From: Arion vulgaris
Lineage: Eukaryota; Mollusca; Gastropoda; Stylommatophora; Arionidae
Direction of reading: 5' to 3'
DNA: 64,000 nucleotides
Assembly: GCA_020796225.1 (NCBI GenBank)
Contig: CM036754.1
Span: 39,674,279 to 39,738,278 of the forward strand
Below, in pieces: positions 22,101 to 25,619 of this stretch. The notes beneath the pieces were generated by a model. That model was not told the DNA's origin. It made no database searches and worked only from the letters and a program-made list of their open reading frames with translations. The position numbers and the translations under genes are program-made. Numbering within the stretch: position 1 is the stretch's first letter; each line of letters begins with the position of its first letter.

Positions 22101-22745
22101 ATGTGTCACCGATTTTCTAATCACCACTTATACATAGTAGTTTGCCAATTATTTCTGAATTGTGAATTTTATTTTGCAGTCCATAAAAATCCACAGTAAC
22201 TAATTTCTTCCAAACTGCCTACAGTGGACCAGGTACTCTTGGGTTGTGATCGAGATCACTTTCACCAACTCACAAACGCCCACTTAAATTGATATTCTTC
22301 TTACGCTCCATAATGACCACCTAGTAAATCACTCTTTGCGATTTTATGTGATCTGAGCCTAAGAGCGATTGCACGTTGTGCCAGTTATGCGCCTACAAGT
22401 AAGCCAGTATATCCAATTTCTGCGATGCTTCTTATTTACTGGGGTATCTTCCCTAGGCCCCTACTGTAGTTGCCTCCTACGACATGCCTTGTAGGTCACA
22501 GTGTTACTATTCTTTGCTCCCCTTGCAAGCCACAGCAATACTCAGGTGAAAATATATATATATGTATGTGCACTTTTCTATTTAAAAACATATATTCACC
22601 TTTTGTTCCAGGAATTCGTCAGGCGGAGGAAATCAGGGTTTCAGAGGAGCTGGTATAATGGGGGCAGTTCCAGGAAGCTACGGAAATTCTCAGCAGTCGA
22701 GAGCTTCCAACAATCATGGTTATCAGAGAGGTCACAGCAGTCAAG
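1053..22745 (+). CDS. XRN2: XRN2 (Rat1) nuclear 5'-3' exoribonuclease, partial spliced gene, 15 exons in window
   Basis: XRN2 degrades 5'-monophosphorylated RNA processively in the nucleus. It acts in torpedo transcription termination, rRNA and snoRNA trimming and RNA surveillance. Fifteen exons (1053-1100, 1862-1915, 3525-3757, 5841-5925, 6399-6449, 8192-8296, 10549-10638, 12123-12195, 12633-12716, 14413-14513, 15559-15638, 15880-15936, 16963-17031, 19533-19670, 22612-22745) all have AG/GT borders and compatible phases, giving 1402 coding nt. Diagnostic stretches are [39 protein letters not shown] and [13 protein letters not shown], which belong to the conserved region 2 / C-terminal module of the XRN family. 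The catalytic N-terminal domain lies before this window. Exon 6 carries an in-frame TGA (see its entry); the other fourteen exons are clean, so a functional gene with local sequence errors is likelier than a pseudogene. The last exon ends in phase 1 and its continuation was not found. XRN1 is excluded by the linker and the short C-terminal module. Confidence 0.95.
1187..1495 (+). mobile_element. Diverged SINE-E-like fragments
   Basis: Two stretches (1187-1310 and about 1440-1495) share 'aattcatagc(g/a)ggt.acaagaag' with 17935-18085 and resemble the body of SINE-E at 18959-19289. Both lie in the first intron. Confidence 0.35.
1675..1776 (+). mobile_element. LINE C-terminal fragment
   Basis: Translates to a peptide containing [10 protein letters not shown]. 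It matches the end of the LINE fragment at 7436-7700 nearly base for base (cgaccgagcgtgcattatctcg...gcagagaaggac). Confidence 0.55.
1862..1915 (+). CDS. XRN2: XRN2 exon (window exon 2)
   Basis: A 54-nt, phase 0-0 exon reading [18 protein letters not shown], bordered by cag and gtaatg. It corresponds to the short linker before the SNPRQAAY motif in animal XRN2. Confidence 0.8.
1955..2155 (-). mobile_element. SINE-G copy (tRNA-headed)
   Basis: Reverse complement matches 58785-58998: a tRNA-like head with B-box-like ggttcaat, then two tandem 'cggtgttcatggcaccgaacc' modules. Lies in intron 2 of the window gene model. Confidence 0.6.
2208..2630 (+). mobile_element. SINE-C, full-length copy
   Basis: A head with A box tggtgtagagg and B box ggttcactccc shows tRNA ancestry. 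About 420 bp long, ending in an (aatc)n tail. Other long copies are at 54487-54966 and 40015-40412, both reversed. Confidence 0.75.
2634..2858 (-). mobile_element. LINE ORF2 C-terminal fragment
   Basis: The minus frame begins [16 protein letters not shown] and continues to [19 protein letters not shown]. The same ending occurs at 6860-7070 on the + strand. Confidence 0.55.
2900..3216 (+). mobile_element. LINE RNase H domain and C-terminus
   Basis: The frame [20 protein letters not shown] is the classic RNase H signature of RNase H-bearing non-LTR elements (PGH.G..GNE.AD). It is followed by a tail ending [12 protein letters not shown] and a TAA. 5' truncated. Confidence 0.75.
3245..3425 (+). 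mobile_element. Dispersed repeat H copy
   Basis: Contains ggcaggcagtttgga-like and 'caaactactgaatgtata' segments and ends at 'tgatggtgacatcctgtaaagga'. Related copies are at 56522-56755 and 59595-59895 (+) and at 21795-22255 (-). Confidence 0.6.
3525..3757 (+). CDS. XRN2: XRN2 exon (window exon 3), SNPRQAAY motif and acidic linker
   Basis: A 233-nt exon entering in phase 0 and leaving in phase 2. It contains [16 protein letters not shown], an XRN2 hallmark, then a Ser/Arg/Glu-rich spacer ending [10 protein letters not shown] that resembles the acidic spacer before LWE in the vertebrate protein. The final Arg codon is split across the intron. Confidence 0.92.
3835..4108 (-). mobile_element. 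LINE ORF2 C-terminal piece, 3' of a composite insertion
   Basis: The minus strand reads [13 protein letters not shown], then [18 protein letters not shown], the C.C....PEHIL zinc-knuckle-like signature near LINE ends, then DLKRTTLFM. The first residues continue directly from the RNase H piece at 5423-5600 once the 4122-5409 insertion is removed. Confidence 0.7.
4109..4121. repeat. 13-bp target-site duplication, left copy
   Basis: gtatccttcattt, identical to 5410-5422. The pair brackets the composite retroposon. Confidence 0.8.
4122..5409 (-). mobile_element. Composite retroposon: SINE-A-like 3' end, GC-rich body, 88-bp duplication
   Basis: A 1.29-kb insertion in a LINE, bracketed by a perfect 13-bp TSD. 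On the minus strand the 5' part (5409 to about 4310) is GC-rich and unlike the AT-rich surroundings. It contains two 88-bp units starting at 4718 and 4806 (each opening cggggatgtta) with a weaker third. The 3' part (about 4310-4122) is related to SINE-A: tgatttactagggt..ctt.ccttagg, a gatgtacg.tg.accag block, atcattctcattgtgatatat, then cgatcgaagaag at the end. No credible protein. The architecture resembles SVA-type composites, but the body was not recognised. Confidence 0.65.
4718..4893. repeat. Two 88-bp tandem units inside the composite element
   Basis: Units start at 4718 and 4806 with shared cggggatgtta, ccttgc.cggtt..ccc and g.agtt.cgttaggca/gttatgca blocks, roughly two-thirds identical. 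A more distant third unit may cover about 4620-4717. Confidence 0.6.
5410..5422. repeat. 13-bp target-site duplication, right copy
   Basis: gtatccttcattt, identical to 4109-4121. Confidence 0.8.
5423..5600 (-). mobile_element. LINE RNase H piece, 5' of the composite insertion
   Basis: Minus frame [19 protein letters not shown] carries the RNase H signature, then [11 protein letters not shown] and KTNEGY, which continues as [13 protein letters not shown] at 4108 on the far side of the insertion. Confidence 0.7.
5841..5925 (+). CDS. XRN2: XRN2 exon (window exon 4), LWExGWKxRYY block
   Basis: An 85-nt exon; its first base completes the split Arg codon, after which it reads [20 protein letters not shown] and on to FRYTV. 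Acceptor ttctaaccag, donor gtaagt. This block is nearly invariant in XRN2 orthologues. Confidence 0.95.
6399..6449 (+). CDS. XRN2: XRN2 exon (window exon 5), [11 protein letters not shown] block
   Basis: A 51-nt, phase 0-0 exon reading [17 protein letters not shown], between ctctgcag and gttagt. This is the conserved segment shared by XRN1 and XRN2 just before GCASWKWY. Confidence 0.95.
6570..6820 (+). mobile_element. SINE-A copy
   Basis: About 250 bp with the family landmarks tgtgttgc.gggg, gggaacaaagaatag, taccctagtaaataaaaag, gcgcataactggcacaa and a gagcgtttgaag end. Confidence 0.8.
6860..7070 (+). mobile_element. LINE C-terminal fragment
   Basis: Broken frames read DEDTKID-like, [13 protein letters not shown] and GSARSAVT, as in the opposite-strand fragment at 2634-2858. 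Confidence 0.5.
7119..7358 (-). mobile_element. LINE C-terminal fragment, opposite orientation to its neighbour
   Basis: The minus frame ends [20 protein letters not shown]. The (L/V)..AGC.W....(G)D.RT.GH(I/V) ending also occurs at 61690-61960. Confidence 0.5.
7436..7700 (+). mobile_element. LINE C-terminal fragment ([11 protein letters not shown] type)
   Basis: Reads [20 protein letters not shown] then KGRPRK, a common retrotransposon C-terminal motif, in broken frames. Confidence 0.7.
7740..8075 (+). mobile_element. LINE C-terminal fragment (KQALxWxxKGxRKRG type)
   Basis: Degenerate copy of the element at 24770-25145 and 61985-62200: VVHTLRRMD, then [10 protein letters not shown] and [11 protein letters not shown]. 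Followed by an AT microsatellite at 8079-8096. Confidence 0.65.
8192..8296 (+). CDS. XRN2: XRN2 exon (window exon 6) with apparent frame damage
   Basis: A 105-nt exon between tttacag and gtaagt. It opens correctly ([20 protein letters not shown]) and must end in the same frame (NTKP) to join FQPLEQL in the next exon. In between, the phase-0 frame meets TGA at 8279-8281. The motif NDFEK is read in another frame. Vertebrate XRN2 has 36 residues here and this exon 35 codons. Adding one base at GGG 8261-8263, one at the A pair 8271-8272 and one at AAAA 8283-8286 restores an ungapped alignment. Three single-base deletions in short homopolymers are therefore the simplest explanation, most likely consensus errors. 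Confidence 0.88.
8279..8281 (+). other. XRN2: In-frame TGA inside XRN2 exon 6
   Basis: Codon 30 of the exon in the frame set by the acceptor. It lies between two segments that align to XRN2 in different frames, so it is read as a frameshift product rather than a true stop. Confidence 0.85.
8380..8630 (+). mobile_element. SINE-A copy
   Basis: Contains gatgccgggga, agagcaaagaatagtaccac, taccctagtaaataaaaagc, and ends gagcgttcgaagaag. Lies 84 bp after XRN2 exon 6. Confidence 0.8.
8634..9385. other. Unassigned intronic stretch
   Basis: Open frames of 73-103 codons overlap on both strands (8925-9236 +, 8978-9199 -). No family motif, splice context or codon pattern supports either. Likely an old element remnant. 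Confidence 0.3.
9386..9450 (+). mobile_element. SINE-B 3' fragment
   Basis: Carries the SINE-B end ccatatggagtaaaatcctggtg...aagtcaatctttcg. Confidence 0.55.
9451..9715 (+). mobile_element. LINE C-terminal fragment (WLGHV...[17 protein letters not shown] type)
   Basis: Frame pieces [12 protein letters not shown] and later [16 protein letters not shown] match a standard retrotransposon C-terminal pattern, with several frameshifts. Confidence 0.65.
9995..10265 (-). mobile_element. LINE C-terminal fragment ([11 protein letters not shown] type)
   Basis: Minus frame [20 protein letters not shown] matches the (I)[10 protein letters not shown]..(L/M) motif before the terminal zinc knuckle of LINE ORF2. 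Confidence 0.7.
10549..10638 (+). CDS. XRN2: XRN2 exon (window exon 7), [13 protein letters not shown] block
   Basis: A 90-nt, phase 0-0 exon beginning [20 protein letters not shown] and ending LMTDP, between tctaccag and gtaagt. Highly conserved across the family. Confidence 0.95.
10870..11008 (+). mobile_element. SINE-B 3' half
   Basis: Contains ttgccggagctacagagttt, gtgcaatactct, catatggggtaaaacccggtg and aatgaagttaatccttcg, but no tRNA-like head. It directly abuts the 28-bp minisatellite. Confidence 0.7.
11020..12060 (+). repeat. 28-bp minisatellite, interrupted by SINE-A'
   Basis: About 28 copies of a roughly 28-bp unit (gatatagataatggaatatttcctttta, variants ttgta and short forms). 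The array runs to 11735, is broken by a SINE at 11736-11982 and resumes to about 12060, just before XRN2 exon 8. Confidence 0.9.
11736..11982 (+). mobile_element. SINE-A' inserted in the minisatellite with TSD
   Basis: Head cgcccgagtggttaccgggg recalls the A box of Ser/Leu tRNAs. Body has gtcgtaagagcgactaagg, gaaatcggatgcatgtgtcc, tcacaaagagtgatt and a gaagaag end. gatataggtaa (11 bp) at 11725-11735 is repeated at 11983-11993. Confidence 0.85.
12123..12195 (+). CDS. XRN2: XRN2 exon (window exon 8), IIDFYPxDFxIDLNGKK block
   Basis: A 73-nt exon, phase 0 in and phase 1 out, reading [20 protein letters not shown] then FAWQ. The Gly codon after FAWQ is split by the intron. It starts about 60 bp after a 28-bp minisatellite that fills much of the preceding intron. 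Confidence 0.95.
12285..12350 (+). mobile_element. SINE-F head fragment
   Basis: agccacagtagcatagttgttagtgaactagtt...ctgggttcaatt matches the reverse of 20845-21066, with recognisable A and B boxes. Confidence 0.55.
12633..12716 (+). CDS. XRN2: XRN2 exon (window exon 9), VALLPFVEE block
   Basis: An 84-nt exon completing the split Gly codon, then [20 protein letters not shown] and PDLTTLE. It leaves in phase 1 before gtaggt. Confidence 0.94.
12815..12955 (-). mobile_element. SINE-F body fragment
   Basis: Shares 'gtgttag..c.tattttt..ttga', 'cgcctttacttcccag' and 'ggttgggt' blocks with 20805-20960. Lies in the intron after exon 9. Confidence 0.45.
12956..13045 (-). mobile_element. SINE-A' 3' fragment
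   Basis: Starts cttcttcttcgcattcgttctt and contains aatcattcttattgtgatatat, the reversed A' end. Confidence 0.55.
13205..13490 (+). mobile_element. SINE-C 3' two-thirds
   Basis: Blocks gttgagcatgtaacagaacc.ttggcagtt, caccatcttcaaaattacat, gctacagagct, and gcacaaatggttattcactgaagtgcaatgatgat match the full SINE-C copies. Confidence 0.7.
13504..13757 (+). mobile_element. SINE-A copy with 12-bp TSD
   Basis: Complete family landmarks. agatatttgaac occurs at 13492-13503 and again at 13758-13769, so both ends of the element are fixed. Confidence 0.88.
13860..14260 (+). mobile_element. LINE region downstream of RNase H
   Basis: Broken frames read [20 protein letters not shown], then LQELGIKV, then [15 protein letters not shown], matching the D.LA..A...G...DRADI and RLINQH motifs of the elements at 2900-3216 and 61690-61960. 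Confidence 0.65.
14413..14513 (+). CDS. XRN2: XRN2 exon (window exon 10)
   Basis: A 101-nt exon after tttccttag. It completes an Arg codon and reads [20 protein letters not shown], ending TTTE at a gtaagt donor in phase 0. It matches the GGDVLFVGKHHP region of vertebrate XRN2. Confidence 0.9.
14626..14836 (+). mobile_element. LINE ORF2 C-terminus (CxC...TEHIQQSCP type)
   Basis: Frame [19 protein letters not shown], then [20 protein letters not shown] and a terminal stop. This is the zinc-knuckle and W-P-x(5)-KLW ending of LINEs, a different lineage from the RLKWFGH copies. Confidence 0.75.
15189..15434 (+). mobile_element. SINE-A copy
   Basis: Standard landmarks with a small deletion near accta.acggtaagaggcgactgag. 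Ends gagcgtttgaagaagaaa. Confidence 0.78.
15559..15638 (+). CDS. XRN2: XRN2 exon (window exon 11)
   Basis: An 80-nt exon starting [20 protein letters not shown], phase 0 in and phase 2 out at GATGG/gtgagt. The last 31 bases and the donor are tandemly duplicated in the intron 55 bp downstream, with the second donor changed to GC. Confidence 0.9.
15663..15717 (+). repeat. 55-bp tandem duplication of XRN2 exon 11 end and donor
   Basis: The stretch starting ggtgtgatgactac at 15608 is repeated at 15663 almost perfectly, carrying the last 31 exon bases plus intron start. In the copy the donor gtgagt became gcaagt. Splicing at the copy would place TGA directly after GATGG, so it is probably not used productively. 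Confidence 0.85.
15880..15936 (+). CDS. XRN2: XRN2 exon (window exon 12)
   Basis: A 57-nt exon reading [18 protein letters not shown] then a split Thr codon, between tttgttacag and gtaagt. It corresponds to the CSPVPMLRDLTQNT region. Confidence 0.9.
15965..16040 (+). mobile_element. LINE fragment (KxRMKWFG type)
   Basis: Reads [17 protein letters not shown], the core of the retrotransposon C-terminal motif, 30 bp after exon 12. Confidence 0.55.
16230..16460 (-). mobile_element. SINE-D copy
   Basis: Reverse strand: ggggcatctggccgaataaa...caagttcgactccggtcag (tRNA-like A and B boxes), then ttttttctgtctggggcataaagaaaa and a tail near ccgtactgt. Copies also at 18885-19437 and 59965-60175. Confidence 0.72.
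16554..16945 (+). repeat. 19-bp minisatellite directly before an XRN2 acceptor
   Basis: About 20 units of attctgagattcaccatac. Clean at both ends, deletion-rich at 16,630-16,740. The last unit ends about 18 bp before exon 13. Confidence 0.9.
16963..17031 (+). CDS. XRN2: XRN2 exon (window exon 13), [10 protein letters not shown] block
   Basis: A 69-nt exon reading [20 protein letters not shown] then GA and a split Val. It matches the DYIFKAVMLPGA motif of XRN2. The acceptor lies only about 20 bp after a 19-bp minisatellite; a branch-point-like ctactgat sits in that gap. Confidence 0.93.
17110..17400 (-). mobile_element. LINE ORF2 C-terminus
   Basis: Minus strand: [14 protein letters not shown], one frameshift, [32 protein letters not shown] and a stop at the 17110 end. 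Same class as 14626-14836 and 31790-32072. Confidence 0.75.
17401..17600 (-). mobile_element. SINE-A' copy, 5' half
   Basis: Reverse of gcccgagtggttaccggggcccaaatgtggggtgtaaagaatagaaccactgtt..., matching 11736-11982. Adjoins the LINE end, so one may have inserted beside the other. Confidence 0.7.
17610..17842 (-). mobile_element. SINE-F copy
   Basis: Reverse head tagtatagttgttaacaaactcgctt...ggtctgggttcaag, then body blocks shared with 20805-21066 (gtgggtgatgtggtcaacatcacgcc). Confidence 0.68.
17935..18085 (+). mobile_element. SINE-E-like body fragment
   Basis: Shares 'tctaagtcggagaaggca.acctgtatggcg.ggga' with 18959-19289 and continues to an agaagaag-like end. Confidence 0.5.
18340..18680 (+). 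mobile_element. LINE RT C-terminal region, decayed
   Basis: Frames include [21 protein letters not shown] and [11 protein letters not shown], and share the 'aacggacagtgtgcc' block with 51003-51500. Related to 21270-21745 (-). Confidence 0.5.
18885..18958 (-). mobile_element. SINE-D, 3' part of a split copy
   Basis: The SINE-D end, interrupted at 18958 by a SINE-E; the rest resumes at 19301. The shared 11-bp aatggctagtg is the TSD. Confidence 0.75.
18959..19289 (+). mobile_element. SINE-E inserted into SINE-D, flanked by 11-bp TSD
   Basis: A 331-bp element. Its head has gagtagttgatagtagctc (A box) and gggtttgaacc (B box), and an A-rich tail (aaaaaaaaagaaa). aatggctagtg at 18948-18958 is repeated at 19290-19300. 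The body was not recognised as a named family. Confidence 0.88.
19301..19437 (-). mobile_element. SINE-D, 5' part of the split copy
   Basis: Reverse reads ggggcatctggtcgattgga, then gacccgggttcaattcc (B box) and tttttctgtctgggacataaag. It joins 18885-18958 when the SINE-E is removed. Confidence 0.78.
19533..19670 (+). CDS. XRN2: XRN2 exon (window exon 14), LKxxDW...RPQIGF block
   Basis: A 138-nt exon reading [20 protein letters not shown], then [17 protein letters not shown]. This is the last well-conserved block of XRN2 (vertebrate LKPSDW and PQLGFNRD). It leaves in phase 2 at gtaaac. Confidence 0.93.
19900..20830 (-). mobile_element. LINE C-terminal region (AKRRRGRPRRRW type), split by SINE-A
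   Basis: Reverse complement matches 35745-36200 and 29515-29960: ctgctcaggacaagc, cataggccagatg, tcttcttc-type coding of the basic R-rich motif. Decayed and interrupted at 20165-20379. A second diverged piece occupies about 20640-20800. Confidence 0.6.
20165..20379 (+). mobile_element. SINE-A with 9-bp TSD, internally deleted
   Basis: Inserted in the LINE. gtagcttca at 20156-20164 recurs at 20380-20388. The usual taaataaaaag...gcgc block is missing, so the copy is about 40 bp short. Confidence 0.82.
20805..21066 (-). mobile_element. SINE-F, longest copy
   Basis: Reverse head gccactgtagcgtagttgtt and ggtctgggttcagctccc give tRNA-like A and B boxes. The body has gtgatgctgaccacatcacc and cgacccaacctcaactggg. 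Confidence 0.72.
21270..21745 (-). mobile_element. LINE RT C-terminal region, decayed
   Basis: The reverse strand gives [29 protein letters not shown] and other fragments parallel to 51003-51500 (LKCRHVTMNTK and following). Confidence 0.5.
21795..22255 (-). mobile_element. Dispersed repeat H copy with internally amplified 92-bp segment
   Basis: Reverse complement of the repeat at 3245-3425, 56522-56755 and 59595-59895. The segment covering caaactact.atgtata...tgatggtga is present four times. Confidence 0.65.
21810..22177 (+). repeat. 92-bp tandem repeat, four copies
   Basis: catcagccacagtaaatg recurs at 21810, 21902, 21994 and 22086, exactly 92 bp apart, almost without substitutions, so the amplification is recent. 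Confidence 0.95.
22287..22543 (-). mobile_element. SINE-A copy
   Basis: Reverse of the full element; begins cttcttacgctccataatg and ends gctccccttgcaagccacagcaatac. Ends 69 bp before XRN2 exon 15. Confidence 0.82.
22612..22745 (+). CDS. XRN2: XRN2 exon (window exon 15), Gly/Gln/Ser-rich tail
   Basis: A 134-nt exon after a clear acceptor (ttttgttccag). It completes Arg and reads [20 protein letters not shown], then an Asn/Gln/Ser-rich tail ending GHSSQ in phase 1 at a gtcagt donor. If this donor were skipped, translation would stop after nine more residues at TAA 22772-22774. Composition fits the low-complexity RGG-like tail of XRN2. Confidence 0.82.
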
Positions 22746-22814
22746 GTCAGTGGGTTCATTCATTCATTGTGTAAATATAAATTTGTTGCAAGAGTAGTTA
22801 CTTCATCATGTAAC

Positions 22815-23000
22815 CTTCACAAAAATCCATTTGAAAAAATTAATTAATTCCTAAAAAAATGTTCTACCATCTTCAAAATTACATCGGGACCCTCAGGTGC
22901 TACTGAGTTCACCCACTGTCGCTGAGATTTTTGGTGTCAGAAATAGACCTGAGCAGACATGGTCATTCACTGAAGATCCAATCAATCGATCCAACCCTTT
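22815..23000 (+). mobile_element. SINE-C 3' fragment
   Basis: accatcttcaaaattacatcgggaccctc, gctgagatttttggtgtcagaaa, catggtcattcactgaag and an aatcaatc-like tail. Confidence 0.65.
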
Positions 23001-23215
23001 GTGTCTCTTTATATGTCCAAAATAAGATACTTCAATTTTCTTATTTGTAACATCAGCCAGTTTCTTTGATTTGGAGTTTCCTTCTGTATAGATCTATTTG
23101 TTATCTTCTCTGTCCACAATATATAAGGAGGACTCTTCTGTACCACTTACATTCAAAAGCATATATATACATAATCAGAATGCATGTCCTCTGATTTCTG
23201 CCAAAAGAGACTGTG
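23001..23215 (-). mobile_element. LINE C-terminal fragment (same family as 29515-29960)
   Basis: Shares 'tgtgtctctttatatgtccaaaat', 'catcagccagtttctttgattt' and 'gactcttctgtaccacttacattcaaaagcata' with that region. Confidence 0.55.
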
Positions 23216-23329
23216 CAACTATGAGTCTAACTGTAGTGACTTAGATACTCATAACTAATAACGCATGTTGAAATAAATTGGGATGTAGGATAAGAAGTCA
23301 GTGCAAGAAGTGGAATAACAGCGCCCAGA

Positions 23330-23869
23330 GAACAATGTGAGCGCAAGTGACAAAGAAAAAAGGGGCGGGCCCAGTCGGTGGACAAGGGCACAAGCAGAAC
23401 AATAACTGCGTTTTCCCTTGCAGAGAACTACTACTGCCTTGTAGTTCGATTGGGGACAATCAAAGGCTAGCGGAGCAAACCATACACAAAACTGGACGGC
23501 AGGCAAACCTAATAGTCCAAAAAAAGACTGGTAACCTGAACAGATGTCGCTCAACAATCCGGGAGGGAAGATTGTCTGAGGGTAGCTACCCTAAAAGAAA
23601 ATAGCAATCTCCTGCCTTGCAGGTCGGCTGGGACAGCCAAGGCTGACGGAAGCGAACTTAGTAAACGCTGGCTAAAACCGGACACATCGTCGAAGGATAA
23701 GCACCAGATTTCTAAATGGTGCTAAAGATGTGACGAAACACACCCTTGCTAAGGCTGCATGAATCAGATTTCCACATGAATGAGGCAAAACATTTAGAAG
23801 CTGTACGAAGGGACAGGGTCCCTAAAAACAACCGCAGAGTTTATGGGGAAATCTGGTACATCAGTCTAA
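23330..23869 (+). mobile_element. LINE RNase H to C-terminus, decayed
   Basis: The middle part has a duplicated 'ctgccttg.ag.tcg.' block. The last part reads LYEGTGSLKTTAEFMGKSGT and stops at TAA 23867-23869, like 31790-32072. Confidence 0.55.
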
Positions 23870-24280
23870 GCGGTGATTGAGAGAGAGAGAATGACAGCTG
23901 CACATTCTGATAACTAGACAACAAATGGAGATTCATCAGCTTACATGACAACAACAGATCGTTTCTCTGCCTATTGGCTAAGGTGAAAGTGTAGTGCTGA
24001 CTTGATTGCTGCCAAATCATGTGAGCCTTCATAAAATAACACAATAACACACACACAAACTCTAAACAACTCACATTCGAAAGAATTTGATCTAGGAGTT
24101 TACACATTCAATCAGAGCCCAATTGTTCTGGGTAGGGCCCAATTAAATATTTTTTTAAAAGTGTACTAAGTAGTTGAATGTTCTAAATGAAACATTACAC
24201 TCTCATCATATTTGTTCTAACATTAAGAATGTACTCACTGAAATATTATACTCTTGATATGAATGTTCTAACTAGAACAT

Positions 24281-24418
24281 TATAATCTTCTTCTTTGAAT
24301 GCTCTATATCGACCCCTTGTTAAACCACTCTTTGTGATTTGTATATGATTAAAGTCTAAGAGTGATTGTATGTTGTGTCAGTTATACACATACAAGTAGG
24401 TCAGCACATCCGATTTCT
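24281..24418 (-). mobile_element. SINE-A, 3' half only
   Basis: Reverse SINE-A end through the 'cacatccgatttctg' block, then replaced by the tail of a second SINE-A. Confidence 0.75.
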
Positions 24419-24672
24419 GCTTCTTCGAACTCTCTATATTTACCACATGTCAAACCACTCTTTGTGATTTGTAAGTGATCTGAGCCTAAGTAAAAGGGAT
24501 TGTACTTTGTTCCAGTTATACAGCTACAAGTAAGGAAACATCCGATTTCTGCAACACTTTTAATTTACTAGAGTATCTTCCCTAGGCCCCTACCTTAGTC
24601 ACCTCTTACGACATGCCTTGTAGGTCGCAGTGCTACTATCCGTTGCTCCTCTTGCGTTCCCCAACAACACAC
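24419..24672 (-). mobile_element. SINE-A, full copy next to a truncated one
   Basis: cttcttcgaactctctatattt through gctcctcttgcgttccccaacaacacac. Head-to-tail with 24281-24418. Confidence 0.78.
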
Positions 24673-24769
24673 GTTGGAACAATATAATCTAACAATAAAT
24701 GTTCCATTACTTAGCCTTCATTCATTCTGAAAGATATGTTTGTATTGTTGTGTACAACATGGCTGCAAT

Positions 24770-25145
24770 AATAATAATATAATAATAATTCCTCTCGCAC
24801 GTATATCGCTACATAGGGCCTGCAAGTAATTTCTCCATACCGTTCTATCCTGGGCAACTCGCTCAATCTCCTCCACGGAACTGAGACCGATATTTTCTGC
24901 CTCTCTCAGCAAAGTTCATTTCAGGGTCTCCTTAGGTCGACCTCTCTTTCTTGAACCCTTTACATCCCACTTCAATGCCTGCTTTGATATCCGTTGATCA
25001 TTTCTCCTCAAGGTGTGCCCAACATATTTCCATCTTCTCTTTCTTATAACAGTTGTCACTATTGGTTGACCAGACATATCTCTGATTTCATCACTGCTCC
25101 TGAATATGTTCCATTTTATATTCATTATTTTCACAGACATCTATT
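24770..25145 (-). mobile_element. LINE ORF2 C-terminus ([22 protein letters not shown])
   Basis: A good open frame on the minus strand contains [20 protein letters not shown], then [20 protein letters not shown], then [34 protein letters not shown] standard non-LTR C-terminal end; the least decayed LINE end in the window. Confidence 0.85.
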
Positions 25146-25619
25146 TTCAAATGCATTCAACTTGCTTTGTATAATGGCTGCAATACATCAACCTTTTTGT
25201 CCAACACATCTGGTTTCATTTTGGGGGACAAGTTTGTCTTCCCTCTTTAGTTATTACTTTTATTTTAAAGCCAGGCTGCAGTGTTGCAGCATGTTACAGA
25301 ACCACCAATAAAATAAATGCTCTAGCTTGCTAAATGTTCTGAATTCTTAGTGGACCAGGGCAAAAGCCATGTTTTTACAAGCCATTTGTTGTTAGAATAG
25401 AAAAAAACTTTAGTGTGATTCTTGATAAAAAGGTGTCCAACCTAAAGTCACATAGTGTGGTGTTTGGTACACAAGGAGTTAATAAAACATTTTACTCTGA
25501 CTACCAATCTTCTTGTTAGAGCAGTTTGCTGTCATAATGATTCTTTTAACTTTGGATTCATTGATTGATCGAATCATCATCATTGCATTTTCCATACCAC
25601 AAGAGTGTATATAGTCCTT

